Part shown: piece by piece, positions 16,856-25,329 of the stretch
Position numbering within the stretch: position 1 is the first letter of the stretch
How the letters are laid out: each line of letters opens with the position of its first letter
From: JACMQX01 sp044225675
GTDB taxonomy: Bacteria > Pseudomonadota > Gammaproteobacteria > Burkholderiales > Burkholderiaceae_C
Direction: 5' to 3'
Length of the DNA: 64,000 bases
NCBI GenBank assembly: GCA_044225675.1
Contig: JBGAIH010000013.1
Span: forward strand, 62,001-126,000
Position numbers and translations under genes: made by a program
The notes under the pieces: model-generated
The model's database searches: none
What the model was told of the DNA's origin: nothing
What the model saw: the letters and a program-made list of their open reading frames with translations, nothing else

Positions 16856-17773
16856 ATGAACATGTCCACCACTCCGATCCACGCAACTCCCCAGCCGGCG
16901 CGCACCGCCCGCGCCTGGTCGCAGGCTGCGCCGTTTACGGCGGTGTTTGTGGTGTTCTTTCTGGTTCCGCTGGCGCTGACGGTGATGGTGAGCTTCTGGA
17001 ACTTCAACGAGTACGAGCTGATTCCGGGGTTCACGCTGCGCAACTACGTGAGCCAGTTCGAGGGGTGTACGCAGCTGACGGACAACGGCGATCTGTGTGT
17101 GACGCTGGGGACGTATCTGTCGACGCTCAAGTTCTGCTTCCTGGTGTGGGCGATCACGCTGGTGCTGGGGTTCTGCGTGGCGTATTTCCTGGCGTTCCAT
17201 GTGCGCTCGCCCGGCATGCAGACGCTGCTGTTCGTGCTGTGCACCGTGCCGTTCTGGACGTCCAACGTGATCCGCATGATCTCGTGGGTGCCGCTGCTCG
17301 GACGCAACGGCCTGGTCAATCAGGGCCTGATGGGGCTTGGCGTGGTGGATCAGCCGGTGGAGTGGCTGCTGTTTTCGGATTTCTCGGTGGTGCTGGCCTT
17401 CGTGCACCTGTACACGATGTTCATGATCGTGCCGATCTTCAACAGCATGATGCGGATCGACCGTTCGCTCCTGGAGGCGGCAAGCGACAGCGGCGCCTCG
17501 GGCTGGCAGACGCTGTGGAACGTGATCGTGCCGCTGTCGCGCACCGGCATCCTGATCGGCTCGATCTTCGTGATCACCATCGTCATGGGCGACTTCGTGA
17601 CCATCGGCGTGATGGGTGGCCAGCAGATCGCCTCGATCGGCAAGATCATCCAGGTGCAGACCTCGTACCTGCAGTTTCCGCTGGCCGCCGCCAACGCAGT
17701 GATCCTGCTGGCCGTGGTGCTGATGATCATCTGGGGCCTGACGCGCCTCGTCGACATTCGGCGGGAGCTGTGA
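16856..17773 (+). CDS. ABC importer permease 1 (PotB-like)
   Basis: 305 residues with about six membrane helices. The EAA loop that contacts the ATPase is EAASDSGASGWQTLWNVIVPLSRTG. An in-frame extension to 16610 exists, but it runs through the palindromes; the paired ATGs at 16856 and 16862 are the reasonable starts. N-terminal residues before the first helix are short (MNMSTTPIHATPQPARTARAW). It forms the membrane channel with the permease at 17840, separated by 66 bp. Confidence 0.88.
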   Translation: MNMSTTPIHATPQPARTARAWSQAAPFTAVFVVFFLVPLALTVMVSFWNFNEYELIPGFTLRNYVSQFEGCTQLTDNGDLCVTLGTYLSTLKFCFLVWAITLVLGFCVAYFLAFHVRSPGMQTLLFVLCTVPFWTSNVIRMISWVPLLGRNGLVNQGLMGLGVVDQPVEWLLFSDFSVVLAFVHLYTMFMIVPIFNSMMRIDRSLLEAASDSGASGWQTLWNVIVPLSRTGILIGSIFVITIVMGDFVTIGVMGGQQIASIGKIIQVQTSYLQFPLAAANAVILLAVVLMIIWGLTRLVDIRREL

Positions 17774-17839
17774 TGGCACCGCTGCTGCGCCGCACGCACC
17801 TCTCACGCCGCCCGGCCCCCGCGGCGAGGCGAGCCTGAC

Positions 17840-18736
17840 ATGCAGGCCCGCAGTTCCGACGCACGCGCGCCCGGCTTCTGGCCGCTGGCCACCGTGTTCG
17901 CACTGTTCGTGCTGTTCCTCTACGGCCCGATGATCACGATCTTCGTGCTCAGCTTCCAGGGCCCGGAGGGGGGCCTCACGTTCCCGCTGCGCGGCGTGTC
18001 GCTGCACTGGTTCCGCAAGCTCGCCGAAGGGCTGGGCACGGTGGACATCGGCGCCGCGTTCCGCCGCTCGCTGCTGCTGGGCGCGGTGGTCATGGCCTGC
18101 ACCGTGGTGCTGTCGGTGCTCGCGGGCCTGGCGTTCCGCAAGAAGCTCGCCGGGGGCAACGCGCTGTTCTTCGTCACCGTGGCCAGCCTGATCATGCCCT
18201 CGATCATCGTGTCGCTGGGCATCGGCCTGCAGTTCCGGCTGGTCGACACCGGCATCAAGGCCGTGTTCACCGCGCTCGACGCCACCACCGCACTCGAGAA
18301 CTACGGCACGGCGCTGGGCCTGCTGACCTCGGCGCTCGGCGCGCATCTGACCTGGACGCTGCCATTCGGCCTGCTGATCATGTTCGCGGTGTTCAACCGC
18401 TTCAACCCGGCGTACGAGGAGGCCGCGCGCGACCTGGGCGCGACGCCCTGGCAGACCTTCCGGCATGTGGTGCTGCCCCTGATCGGGCCGTCGGTGGTGG
18501 GCATCGGCATGTTCGGCTTCACGCTGTCGTGGGACGAGATCGCCCGCACCTCGCAGGCCATTGGCGACGTCAACACGCTGCCGCTTGAGCTGCAGGGGCT
18601 GACCTCCACCGTGACCACGCCCTCGATCTATGCGCTGGGCACCGTGACGACCGTGGTGTCGTTCGCGGTGATGGGCGTGGCGCTGGCACTGGGCTGGGCG
18701 CTGCGTCGACGCCAGCGCAAGGGGCGTGAAGCATGA
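17840..18736 (+). CDS. ABC importer permease 2 (PotC-like)
   Basis: 298 residues, six predicted membrane helices, EAA loop EEAARDLGATPWQTFRHVVLPLIG. Second half of the transmembrane pore. Its stop overlaps the ATG of the GntR gene (ATGA), so transporter and regulator are translationally coupled. Confidence 0.9.
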   Translation: MQARSSDARAPGFWPLATVFALFVLFLYGPMITIFVLSFQGPEGGLTFPLRGVSLHWFRKLAEGLGTVDIGAAFRRSLLLGAVVMACTVVLSVLAGLAFRKKLAGGNALFFVTVASLIMPSIIVSLGIGLQFRLVDTGIKAVFTALDATTALENYGTALGLLTSALGAHLTWTLPFGLLIMFAVFNRFNPAYEEAARDLGATPWQTFRHVVLPLIGPSVVGIGMFGFTLSWDEIARTSQAIGDVNTLPLELQGLTSTVTTPSIYALGTVTTVVSFAVMGVALALGWALRRRQRKGREA

Positions 18737-19437
18737 GCGCCGCGCCCACGCCGACGGACGGCGAGATGTACGAGCGCATGGTTGCCGCCATCCGCGACCA
18801 TCGCCTGCTGCCCGGCACCAAGCTGGGCGAGGACAAGCTGGCATCGGCGTTCGGCGTGTCGCGCACGCGCATCCGGCCGGTGCTGGTGCGACTGGCGAGC
18901 GAGCAGGTGGTCACGCTCACGCCCAACCGGGGCGCCACGGTCGCGCAGCCGAGCGTGCAGGAGGCCCGCGAGGTGTTCGAGGTCCGGCGCATGATCGAGC
19001 CGCCGCTGGTGGAGCGCTTCATCGCCACGGCCACCGCGCACGACATCGAGCAGCTCACTGCCTGCATCGTGCAGGAGGAGGCCGCGCGCTCGGCCGGGCA
19101 GACGCGGCTGGCGATCCGCCTGTCGGGGGACTTCCATCTGCACATCGCGCAGGCGGCGGGCCACCTCACGCTCGGCCGTATCCTGCGCGAGCTGGTGGCG
19201 CGCACCTCGCTCGTGCTCATGAGCTATGGCGCACCACCGGGTGAGGACGAGGCCGCCAGCCCGACCTGCGCCTGCCGCGAGCACCGCGCGCTGCTCGATG
19301 CGATCCGCCTGCGCGACCCGCGCGAAGCCCGGCGCCTGATGCTCGGGCATCTGGCCCAGCTCGAATCGCAGCTGCGTTTCGCCGGGCCGGTCGATCCCGG
19401 CTCGGACCTCGGGCAGCTGCTTGCACGGGCGGCCTGA
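18733..19437 (+). CDS. GntR-family regulator (FCD subfamily)
   Basis: 234 residues. N-terminal winged helix (~12-75: KLGEDKLASAFGVSRTRIRPVLVRLASEQVV) and a helical FCD ligand-binding domain (~85-225) with the metal-contacting DFHLHIAQAAGH. FCD regulators usually sense small carboxylic or amino acids and repress neighbouring uptake genes. It overlaps the permease gene by 4 bp. The inverted repeat at 14150-14180 is the best candidate binding site. Unusually it is co-transcribed at the end of the operon rather than divergent. Confidence 0.88.
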   Translation: MSAAPTPTDGEMYERMVAAIRDHRLLPGTKLGEDKLASAFGVSRTRIRPVLVRLASEQVVTLTPNRGATVAQPSVQEAREVFEVRRMIEPPLVERFIATATAHDIEQLTACIVQEEAARSAGQTRLAIRLSGDFHLHIAQAAGHLTLGRILRELVARTSLVLMSYGAPPGEDEAASPTCACREHRALLDAIRLRDPREARRLMLGHLAQLESQLRFAGPVDPGSDLGQLLARAA

Positions 19438-19542
19438 ACGACCGCGCAGGAACTCAAGCACCGGAACTGAAGCACCGAGCCGACACGCCGGGACTGACAC
19501 GCTGAACCGACACGCCACCCGCTCGCCTCCCGGAGCCCGCCC

Positions 19543-20322
19543 ATGCGACGCCTTCTCGTCATCAACCCGAACACCTCGCCCTCGGTGTCCGCGCTGCTGC
19601 GCACCCATGCGCAGGCAGCGGCCGGCCCCCGTGTGGCGGTGGCAGTGGCCACCGCGCGTTTCGGCGCGCCTTACATCGCCTGCGAGGCCAGCTATGCCGT
19701 GGCCGGCCATGCGACGCTTGACGCGTGGGCGCATCACCTGGCCCAGCCCGGCCCGTGGCCGGACGCGGTACTGATCGGCTGCTTCGGCGACCCGGGCCTG
19801 CTGGCCCTGCGCGAGAGTGCGGGCACGCCGGTCACCGGCCTGGCGGAGGCCGCCTTCATCGCCGCCGCGCGGCACGGGCGCTTTGCCATCGTGACGGGCG
19901 GCGCGCGCTGGGCGCCGATGCTGCGGCGGCTGGCCCAGGCCGTGGGCATGGATGAAGCACTGGCCGGCATTCACACCGTGGCGCCCACGGGCGCGGAGTT
20001 GGCGGCCAACCCGGTCTGGGCGCATCAGTTGCTGGCCCAGGCCTGCGTGGAGGCGGCCGAGGCATTCGGCGCGCAGGCCGTGATCCTGGGGGGTGCGGGC
20101 CTGGCAGGCATGGCGGCCGCGATCCAGCCGGCGGTGCCGGTACCGGTGATCGACAGCGTGATCGCCGGCACCGAACTCGCGCTGGCACCCCGCGGCCTGC
20201 CAGCGCCGCAGCGGGTGGCGCCGGGCTTCGACGTGGCCTGGGGCAGCCTGTCGCCCGCCCTCACGGCACTGGGCTCGCCACCCGGCACGCAACTGGGCAC
20301 GCCACCGGGCGCGGCACGCTAG
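19543..20322 (+). CDS. Asp/Glu/hydantoin racemase-family protein lacking the second catalytic Cys
   Basis: 259 residues, fold of hydantoin racemase and maleate isomerase: start LLVINPNTSPSV, first Cys motif IGCFGDPG (~80). These enzymes use two Cys as acid/base pair. The second motif, normally LGCAGM, reads LGGAGLAG here, so that Cys is replaced by Gly. The protein may be a one-base enzyme (decarboxylase- or isomerase-like) or inactive. It follows the GntR gene by 105 bp and likely processes the imported compound. The C-terminal ~15 residues are a low-complexity Gly/Pro/Thr tail. Confidence 0.85.
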   Translation: MRRLLVINPNTSPSVSALLRTHAQAAAGPRVAVAVATARFGAPYIACEASYAVAGHATLDAWAHHLAQPGPWPDAVLIGCFGDPGLLALRESAGTPVTGLAEAAFIAAARHGRFAIVTGGARWAPMLRRLAQAVGMDEALAGIHTVAPTGAELAANPVWAHQLLAQACVEAAEAFGAQAVILGGAGLAGMAAAIQPAVPVPVIDSVIAGTELALAPRGLPAPQRVAPGFDVAWGSLSPALTALGSPPGTQLGTPPGAAR

Positions 20323-20339
20323 CGCGGCCGCTGCACAGC

Positions 20340-20765
20340 TCAGTCGCGTGGCGCCAGCATGGCCAGCGTGACGCGCGATACGCAGATCAGCTCGCCGGCA
20401 TCGTTCCGAATGTCCACCTGCCACACCTGCGTGGTGCGGCCTCGGTGCACCGGCCGCGCCATGCCTGTGATCGCGCCGGACGACACGCCGCGGATGTGGT
20501 TGGCGTTGATGTCGACCCCCACCGCGCGCACACCCTCCGGCGCGGACAGCGCGGCGCCGCAGGTGCCCAGGGTTTCGGCCAGCGTCACGCTGACGCCCCC
20601 GTGCAGCAGGCCATAGGGCTGCCGGGTCCGGGGCCCCAGCGCCACCCGGGCGCAGAGGTAGTCGTCACCGACGTCGGTGAACTCGATGCCCAGATGACCG
20701 GCGGCCGTTTCCTTGTGCACCGCATTGAGTGCGGCAACCGACATGTTTCGCTTCCAGAGGGTCAT
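20340..20765 (-). CDS. PaaI/YdiI-type hotdog thioesterase (copy 1)
   Basis: 141 residues, single hotdog domain with the active-site region GLLHGGVSVTLAETLGTCGA. Such enzymes hydrolyse acyl- or aroyl-CoA. I chose the ATG at 20765 with GGAG upstream; a TTG 15 bp further up would lengthen it. It is the tandem paralogue of the gene at 20909, same length and clearly similar along its length (SVAALNAVHKETAAGHLGIE versus SVAELTAIHKDTAVGHLGIE). It is convergent with the racemase-like gene, 17 bp apart. Confidence 0.88.
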   Translation of the reverse strand: MTLWKRNMSVAALNAVHKETAAGHLGIEFTDVGDDYLCARVALGPRTRQPYGLLHGGVSVTLAETLGTCGAALSAPEGVRAVGVDINANHIRGVSSGAITGMARPVHRGRTTQVWQVDIRNDAGELICVSRVTLAMLAPRD

Positions 20766-20870
20766 GGCCCGGGTCTCCAAGGGGATGATGCGGCCGCCGA
20801 TGGCCCCCTGCTACGCAAAGGACTGCGACCCCGCTCCCGGGGCCGCAGCAGGCCGGCACAGGAATGTAAG

Positions 20871-20884
20871 TGTAACTTCTTACA
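20871..20884. promoter_or_regulatory. TGTAA-N4-TTACA dyad between the two thioesterase genes
   Basis: Perfect 5-bp dyad (TGTAA-CTTC-TTACA) about 105 bp upstream of the copy 1 ATG, in an AT-rich patch of an otherwise GC-rich gap, with another TGTAA just before it. Probable promoter or operator region; the ligand is unknown. Confidence 0.35.
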
Positions 20885-20908
20885 AAGCCCCCTCGGGCCC
20901 GCGCCAGA

Positions 20909-21334
20909 CTACGCCTTGGGTGCGAGTACCGCCATGGTGATGCGCGAGACGCAGGTCAGCTCGCCCGCGTCGTTGTGCAGATCGATCTGCCAGACATGGG
21001 TGGTCCGGCCCATGTGCACCGGGCGTGTCGTGCCGGTGACCCAGCCGGAGGTGGCGCCCTTGATGTGGTTGGCATTGATGTCCAGGCCCACGGCGCGGAA
21101 TCCCTCAGGTGTCGCGTAGGCCGCGCCGCAGGAGCCGAGCGTTTCGGCCAGTACCACGCTCACGCCGCCATGCAGCAGACCGTAGGGCTGGCGCGTGCGC
21201 GAGTCGACCGGCACGCGCGCGGTGATGAAGTCGGGGCCGACTTCGAGGAACTCGATGCCGAGGTGGCCGACCGCCGTGTCCTTGTGGATGGCGGTCAGTT
21301 CGGCGACGGAGACGGGTTTTTTCCAGATGCTCAA
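20909..21334 (-). CDS. PaaI/YdiI-type hotdog thioesterase (copy 2)
   Basis: 141 residues, same hotdog layout as the gene at 20340 (GLLHGGVSVVLAETLGSCGA). There is no suitable ATG; the TTG at 21334 preceded by GAGGA gives exactly the length and N-terminus of its neighbour (LSIWKKPVSVAEL versus MTLWKRNMSVAAL). The pair arose by tandem duplication. It follows the uraA-like gene on the same strand and may share its transcript, although a GC hairpin (21434-21449) lies between. Confidence 0.85.
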   Translation of the reverse strand: MSIWKKPVSVAELTAIHKDTAVGHLGIEFLEVGPDFITARVPVDSRTRQPYGLLHGGVSVVLAETLGSCGAAYATPEGFRAVGLDINANHIKGATSGWVTGTTRPVHMGRTTHVWQIDLHNDAGELTCVSRITMAVLAPKA

Positions 21335-21450
21335 GGTTCGGTCCTCGAAGGTGTTGTGCGGTGCGATGCTCGGGCGCGCGGCGCGGCGGGTCCTTTTGCA
21401 ATGCGAAGGGTCCGCCAGACCACGCCGCCCGATCCGGCCGAGCGGCCGGG

Positions 21451-22752
21451 TCAGCGCACCGGCTGTGCGGCGTTGCGGTTGAGCAGAGCGTACAGCAGGA
21501 TGGCGCCGAACGTGGCCGTGCCGATGCCGCCGAGCGCGAACTGGCCGAAGCGCAGCGTGAAGTCGCCGGTGCCCAGCACCAGGGTGATGGCCGCGACGAT
21601 CAGGTTGCGGTTGTCGGAGAAGTCCACCCGGTTGTCGACCCAGATCTTGGCGCCGGCCACGGCGATGAGGCCGAACACCACGATGCTCACGCCGCCCATG
21701 ACGGGCAGCGGGATCACCTGGATCAGCGCGCCGAACTTGGGGCTGAAGCCGAGGACGACGGCAATCAGCGCGGCCACGACGAACATGGCGGTGGAGTAGA
21801 TGCGCGTGGCCGCCATGACGCCGATGTTCTCGGCGTAGGTGGTGACGCCGGTGCCGCCGGACGCGCCGCTGACGATGGTGGCCACGCCGTCGCCGATGAA
21901 GGCCCGGCCCATGTAGGCGTCGAGGTTGCGGCCGGTCATCGCCGTCACGGCCTTGATGTGGCCGAGGTTCTCGGCCACGAGGATGATGGCCACCGGGGCG
22001 ATCAGCAGCATGGCGTTGCCGCTGAAGACCGGCGCGGCGAAGGCCGGTGCGCCGAACCACGGCGCCGAGGCCAGCAGACCGAAATCCATGGGCTTGCCCA
22101 GGCCCATGACGTTGGTCAGCAGCACGTAGATCACGGTGGCCGCGATCAGCCCGACGAGAATCAGCAGGCGCTGCACCATGCCGCGCGTGAACACCGCCAC
22201 CAGGCCGACGCTGACGAAGGTGACGAGCTGCATCCAGGCGTCGAAGTTGCCGGCAGCCATGTTCTTGACCGGGATGCCCGCGAGGTTCAGCCCGATCACG
22301 GCGACCACCGCGCCGGTCACGACCGGCGGCATCAGCCGCTCGATCCAGCCGGTGCCCACGGCCTGCACGATCGCGCCAATGATCACGTAGACCACGCCAC
22401 AGGCGATGATGCCGCCCAGCGCCACGCCGATGTTGGCATTCGGACCCTTGCCGCCGTAGGCGGTGGCGGCGATCACCACGCCGATGAAGGCGAAGCTCGA
22501 GCCCAGGTAGCTCGGCACCCGGCCGCCGGTGATGACGAAGAAGATCAGCGTGCCGATGCCGCTCATGAGGATGGCGACGTTCGGATCGAAACCCATCAGA
22601 ATGGGCGCCAGCACGGTGGCGCCGAACATGGCGATCACGTGCTGGACGCCCATGGCGGCCGTCTGCGGCCAGGGCAGGCGTTCGTCCGGCGCGACGACGG
22701 CGCCTTGGCTGGCAGGAACCTCGCGCCAGCGGGGGAAAAATGAGTCGCTCAT
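21451..22752 (-). CDS. uraA: Nucleobase:cation symporter (uracil/xanthine permease, NCS2)
   Basis: 433 residues, about 14 membrane segments of the UraA fold. The substrate-contacting acidic residues are seen in VAENLGHIKAVTAM and GTGVTTYAENIGVMA, the two conserved Glu motifs of UraA/RutG. The family imports uracil or related pyrimidines with a proton. GAGGAG precedes the ATG. The symbol is by family; RutG-like function is equally possible. The position next to the importer/racemase set fits a nitrogen-scavenging neighbourhood. Confidence 0.87.
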   Translation of the reverse strand: MSDSFFPRWREVPASQGAVVAPDERLPWPQTAAMGVQHVIAMFGATVLAPILMGFDPNVAILMSGIGTLIFFVITGGRVPSYLGSSFAFIGVVIAATAYGGKGPNANIGVALGGIIACGVVYVIIGAIVQAVGTGWIERLMPPVVTGAVVAVIGLNLAGIPVKNMAAGNFDAWMQLVTFVSVGLVAVFTRGMVQRLLILVGLIAATVIYVLLTNVMGLGKPMDFGLLASAPWFGAPAFAAPVFSGNAMLLIAPVAIILVAENLGHIKAVTAMTGRNLDAYMGRAFIGDGVATIVSGASGGTGVTTYAENIGVMAATRIYSTAMFVVAALIAVVLGFSPKFGALIQVIPLPVMGGVSIVVFGLIAVAGAKIWVDNRVDFSDNRNLIVAAITLVLGTGDFTLRFGQFALGGIGTATFGAILLYALLNRNAAQPVR

Positions 22753-22896
22753 GCCTGTCTCCTCGTTGTGTGTTGTGGTGGCGGCAGTTTAGTGAGATGC
22801 CGCAGCGCCGTACAGCGCGTCGGCGACGTCGGTGGTCGGGCCCCGTCTTGGCACGAGACGACCCGCAAGACCGGCCGTCACCCAACCGGACTGGAC

Positions 22897-24282
22897 ATGA
22901 CTCGCAGAACTCGATGGCTGATCTTCCTCGCAATCGGCGGACCGCTGCTCCTGCTGGCGGCTGCCGCGCTCGCGGCCTGGGCCCTGCTGCCCACGCGCGA
23001 GGAACTGGCACGCGAAACGGAAGCCCGGGTGCGCGAGGCCCTGGGCGTGGAGGTGCGCATCGGCGCTCTGGACTGGCGCCTGTGGCCGCGCCCGACCGTG
23101 CTGCTCACGGACGTGAGCACGGTGCAGGCCCGTCCGCTGACGGCAAGGCACGTCGAGGCCACGCTGTACTGGCGCGACCTGCTGTCGCGCCGGCTCGCTC
23201 TCGAGCGCGTGACGGTGGAGGGCGCGGTGGTGCCGCAGCTCTCGCTGCACGCGCTGGGTGCTGCAGCGCAGGAGCGGACGGCCGCAGCCGTGTCGGCACC
23301 GAGCGTGGCGGCATCAACGCCGACCGGGCCGGATGCACAGACCGCAAGCGGCTGGCAGCTGGCGCCGGTTCCCCTTGCGCATGTGAGCTTCAGCGACCTG
23401 ACCTGGATCTCCCGCCGCGGCATCCCCGTGACCTACGAGGGCGAGGTCGACTTCGATGCGGGCTGGCGTCCACGCCGAGCCGTGGTGGCGCGGCCCGAAG
23501 TGCAGCCCCGCGCCGAGCTGACGCTCACGCGGCAGGGAGACGCAGACCGCTGGCAGGTGCGCACCGCCATCGGCGGCGGCCGCCTCGACGGTGAGGTCCG
23601 CCTCGCGACCACGCCGCGCGGCACGCTGCGGCTGACGGGCGAGCTGACGCCCAAGGACATCGAGGTGGCCGCCACGGTGGCGACCTTCAACCGGCGGCCC
23701 GTTCTGTCAGGACGGGGAACCGGCCGCACCGTGCTGGACGCCGAAGGCGAGAACATCGCGGCGCTCGCGCGCTCGCTGCACACCCGCACGCAGTTCCGGC
23801 TGGCCCCGGCCACGGTGCAGCGATTCGACCTGCACAAGGCGATCCGCACGCTGGGCCGCGACCATGCCGGCCAGACGCCGCTGGAGAGCCTGACGGGCGA
23901 GATGGACACGCAGAACACCGGCCAGGGCACGATCTGGAGCTACACCGGCCTCAAGGCCACCAGCGGTGCGCTGACGGCCTCGGGCCAGGTGGCGATCTTC
24001 TCGCGCAGGATCGAAGCGCAGGGCGCGGTGGATCTGGTCGATGGCCTGGTCGGCGCGCCGATCAAGGTCAGCGGCACGCTCGACAAGCCGCAGGTGTCGG
24101 TGCCGGGCAGCGCGGTGGCCGGCGCGGTGCTGGGCACGGCCATCCTGCCGGGCATCGGCACGGCCATCGGCGCCCGCCTGGGCGCGCTGTTCAGCGGGGA
24201 CGCACCTGCGGCCGCTGCGTCGGCGGCTGCGTCGGCGCCACGGCAAAAGCCGCCACCGCGTGCAGCACCGCCGGCTCCTTGA
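22897..24282 (+). CDS. AsmA-like envelope protein (copy 1)
   Basis: 461 residues. A single N-terminal membrane anchor (~7-30) is followed by an AsmA-type beta-rich domain (REALGVEVRIGALDWRLWPRPTVLLTDVS) and a C-terminal DUF-type AsmA half (SLHTRTQFRLAPATVQRFDLHKAI). AsmA-family proteins bridge inner and outer membrane and are implicated in lipid traffic. It is short for the family and shares its layout with the protein at 31870, including the end motif GTAILPGIGTAIGARLG. I chose the ATG at 22897. Its 3' end overlaps the convergent hydrolase gene by 92 bp. Confidence 0.8.
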   Translation: MTRRTRWLIFLAIGGPLLLLAAAALAAWALLPTREELARETEARVREALGVEVRIGALDWRLWPRPTVLLTDVSTVQARPLTARHVEATLYWRDLLSRRLALERVTVEGAVVPQLSLHALGAAAQERTAAAVSAPSVAASTPTGPDAQTASGWQLAPVPLAHVSFSDLTWISRRGIPVTYEGEVDFDAGWRPRRAVVARPEVQPRAELTLTRQGDADRWQVRTAIGGGRLDGEVRLATTPRGTLRLTGELTPKDIEVAATVATFNRRPVLSGRGTGRTVLDAEGENIAALARSLHTRTQFRLAPATVQRFDLHKAIRTLGRDHAGQTPLESLTGEMDTQNTGQGTIWSYTGLKATSGALTASGQVAIFSRRIEAQGAVDLVDGLVGAPIKVSGTLDKPQVSVPGSAVAGAVLGTAILPGIGTAIGARLGALFSGDAPAAAASAAASAPRQKPPPRAAPPAP

Positions 24283-25120
24283 GCACGCGCCGGTGCCCGA
24301 GCCCCGACGTGGCGAACAGCTGCGCCCCGGCGATGGCCTCGCTGAAGGCCACGCCGTCGGCAAACCGGTTGACGCTGTCCTCGCGGTCGTGCACCACCAG
24401 CGTCGGCAGGTCGATGCGCGGGCCGACTGACGCAGGCTCGAATTGCTGCATCAGGATGCCTTCACGCGCCTCGACCCTTTTCTGCATGGCTGCACGGGTC
24501 GCCTCGCTCAGGCCGAAGACGCCGGCGAACAGGCGCGTGTACTCGCGCGGTGAGGCCGGCGGCGCCACCAGCACCAGGCGCTCCGTCGGGAGGCCCCGGT
24601 GCGCCGCCCAGGCCGCCGCATTCGCGCCGAGCGAATGGGCCACGAGCACCCCGATGTCGTGACCGTCCTGGCGCAACCGCGCCGCGACGTATTCGACCGC
24701 CCGCGCGAACTGCGGCAGGTTGCTGACCGAGCCCCGGCTGCGCCCGTGCGCCGGCATCTCCACGATCACCGGCCTCAGGCCCTGCGCAGCCAGGGTGCCG
24801 GTCAGCGCGAGCATCTGCCCCGCATGGCCGCCCCAGCCGTGAACAAGCAGCGCCACCGGCCCATGCGGCGCGACCGGCTGGCTGTAGATGGTGAGGCTGG
24901 CCTCCTCGAACGGCCAGGCGTCGATCTGCCAGCCCACCGGCCAGCTGCGGCGCCGGTTGAGCCAGCGCGGCGGCAGCGGCGTGCCGAAGAGGCGCAGCGC
25001 AACGCGCACCGCGAGCGCAGGCCACAGGCGCTCGGAGGCGCCGAGCGCCAGCCGGAACAGGCGCACGGCGGGGCTGGTGGCATAGAAGGACGTGGCGGCC
25101 TGCAGGGAGGTTCGGGTCAT
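24191..25120 (-). CDS. Alpha/beta hydrolase
   Basis: 309 residues. Oxyanion region LLVHGWGGHAGQM, nucleophile elbow VAHSLGANAA (Ser), acid in VVHDREDSVNRFAD and catalytic His in GLGHRRVLKE, the order of a serine alpha/beta hydrolase. Substrate unknown. I use the ATG at 25120; an in-frame extension to 25231 overlaps the small membrane-protein gene upstream in another frame. It lies 22 bp downstream of that gene and behind a TetR-type operator, so it is probably repressed by the adjacent TetR protein. The last ~20 residues are Pro/Gln/Arg-rich. Confidence 0.85.
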   Translation of the reverse strand: MTRTSLQAATSFYATSPAVRLFRLALGASERLWPALAVRVALRLFGTPLPPRWLNRRRSWPVGWQIDAWPFEEASLTIYSQPVAPHGPVALLVHGWGGHAGQMLALTGTLAAQGLRPVIVEMPAHGRSRGSVSNLPQFARAVEYVAARLRQDGHDIGVLVAHSLGANAAAWAAHRGLPTERLVLVAPPASPREYTRLFAGVFGLSEATRAAMQKRVEAREGILMQQFEPASVGPRIDLPTLVVHDREDSVNRFADGVAFSEAIAGAQLFATSGLGHRRVLKEPAVLHAVAAFAVAPTQPPTQRPQVRPR

Positions 25121-25142
25121 GGCGGGCTCCGGCGCGGCGGCT

Positions 25143-25256
25143 TCAATACCAGACGCAGTCGTCGTTGCTGCGCGGCAGGCCGCGCAGCAGATCAGCCACA
25201 GCGGCAACCGCCTGGACGGCGATCCAGGCACCCAGGATGGACAGAACGATCAGCAT
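25143..25256 (-). CDS. 37-aa small membrane protein
   Basis: Small gene. The product, MLIVLSILGAWIAVQAVAAV plus a polar tail ending NDDCVWY, has one membrane helix (~2-25). A GGAAA ribosome site lies 5 nt before the ATG. It is the first gene after the TetR-type operator at 25271-25288 and sits 22 bp ahead of the hydrolase, so the two should form one transcript. Function unknown; it could be a partner or regulator of a membrane process. Confidence 0.65.
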   Translation of the reverse strand: MLIVLSILGAWIAVQAVAAVADLLRGLPRSNDDCVWY

Positions 25257-25270
25257 GATGCTTTCCTTTC

Positions 25271-25288
25271 TTCGCACGATTGTGCGAA
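25271..25288. promoter_or_regulatory. TetR operator upstream of the small membrane protein/hydrolase
   Basis: Perfect palindrome TTCGCAC-GATT-GTGCGAA, 15 bp before the small gene's ATG. The same half-sites with the same 4-bp spacer occur in front of tetR at 25943-25960, so both are probably bound by that TetR protein. Confidence 0.75.
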
Positions 25289-25329
25289 ATTGAGACACAG
25301 GGGAACGAACAGGCAGGGCATGGCAGGTT

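Noticed and set aside
17773..17838. 21-codon frame between the two permease genes (ATGA overlap)
   Set aside because: Too short and Arg/Pro-rich; more likely a spacer.
16664..18844. 726-codon open frame opposite the importer permeases
   Set aside because: Runs antisense to two clear permease genes with an Arg/Gln/His-rich product; no start context.
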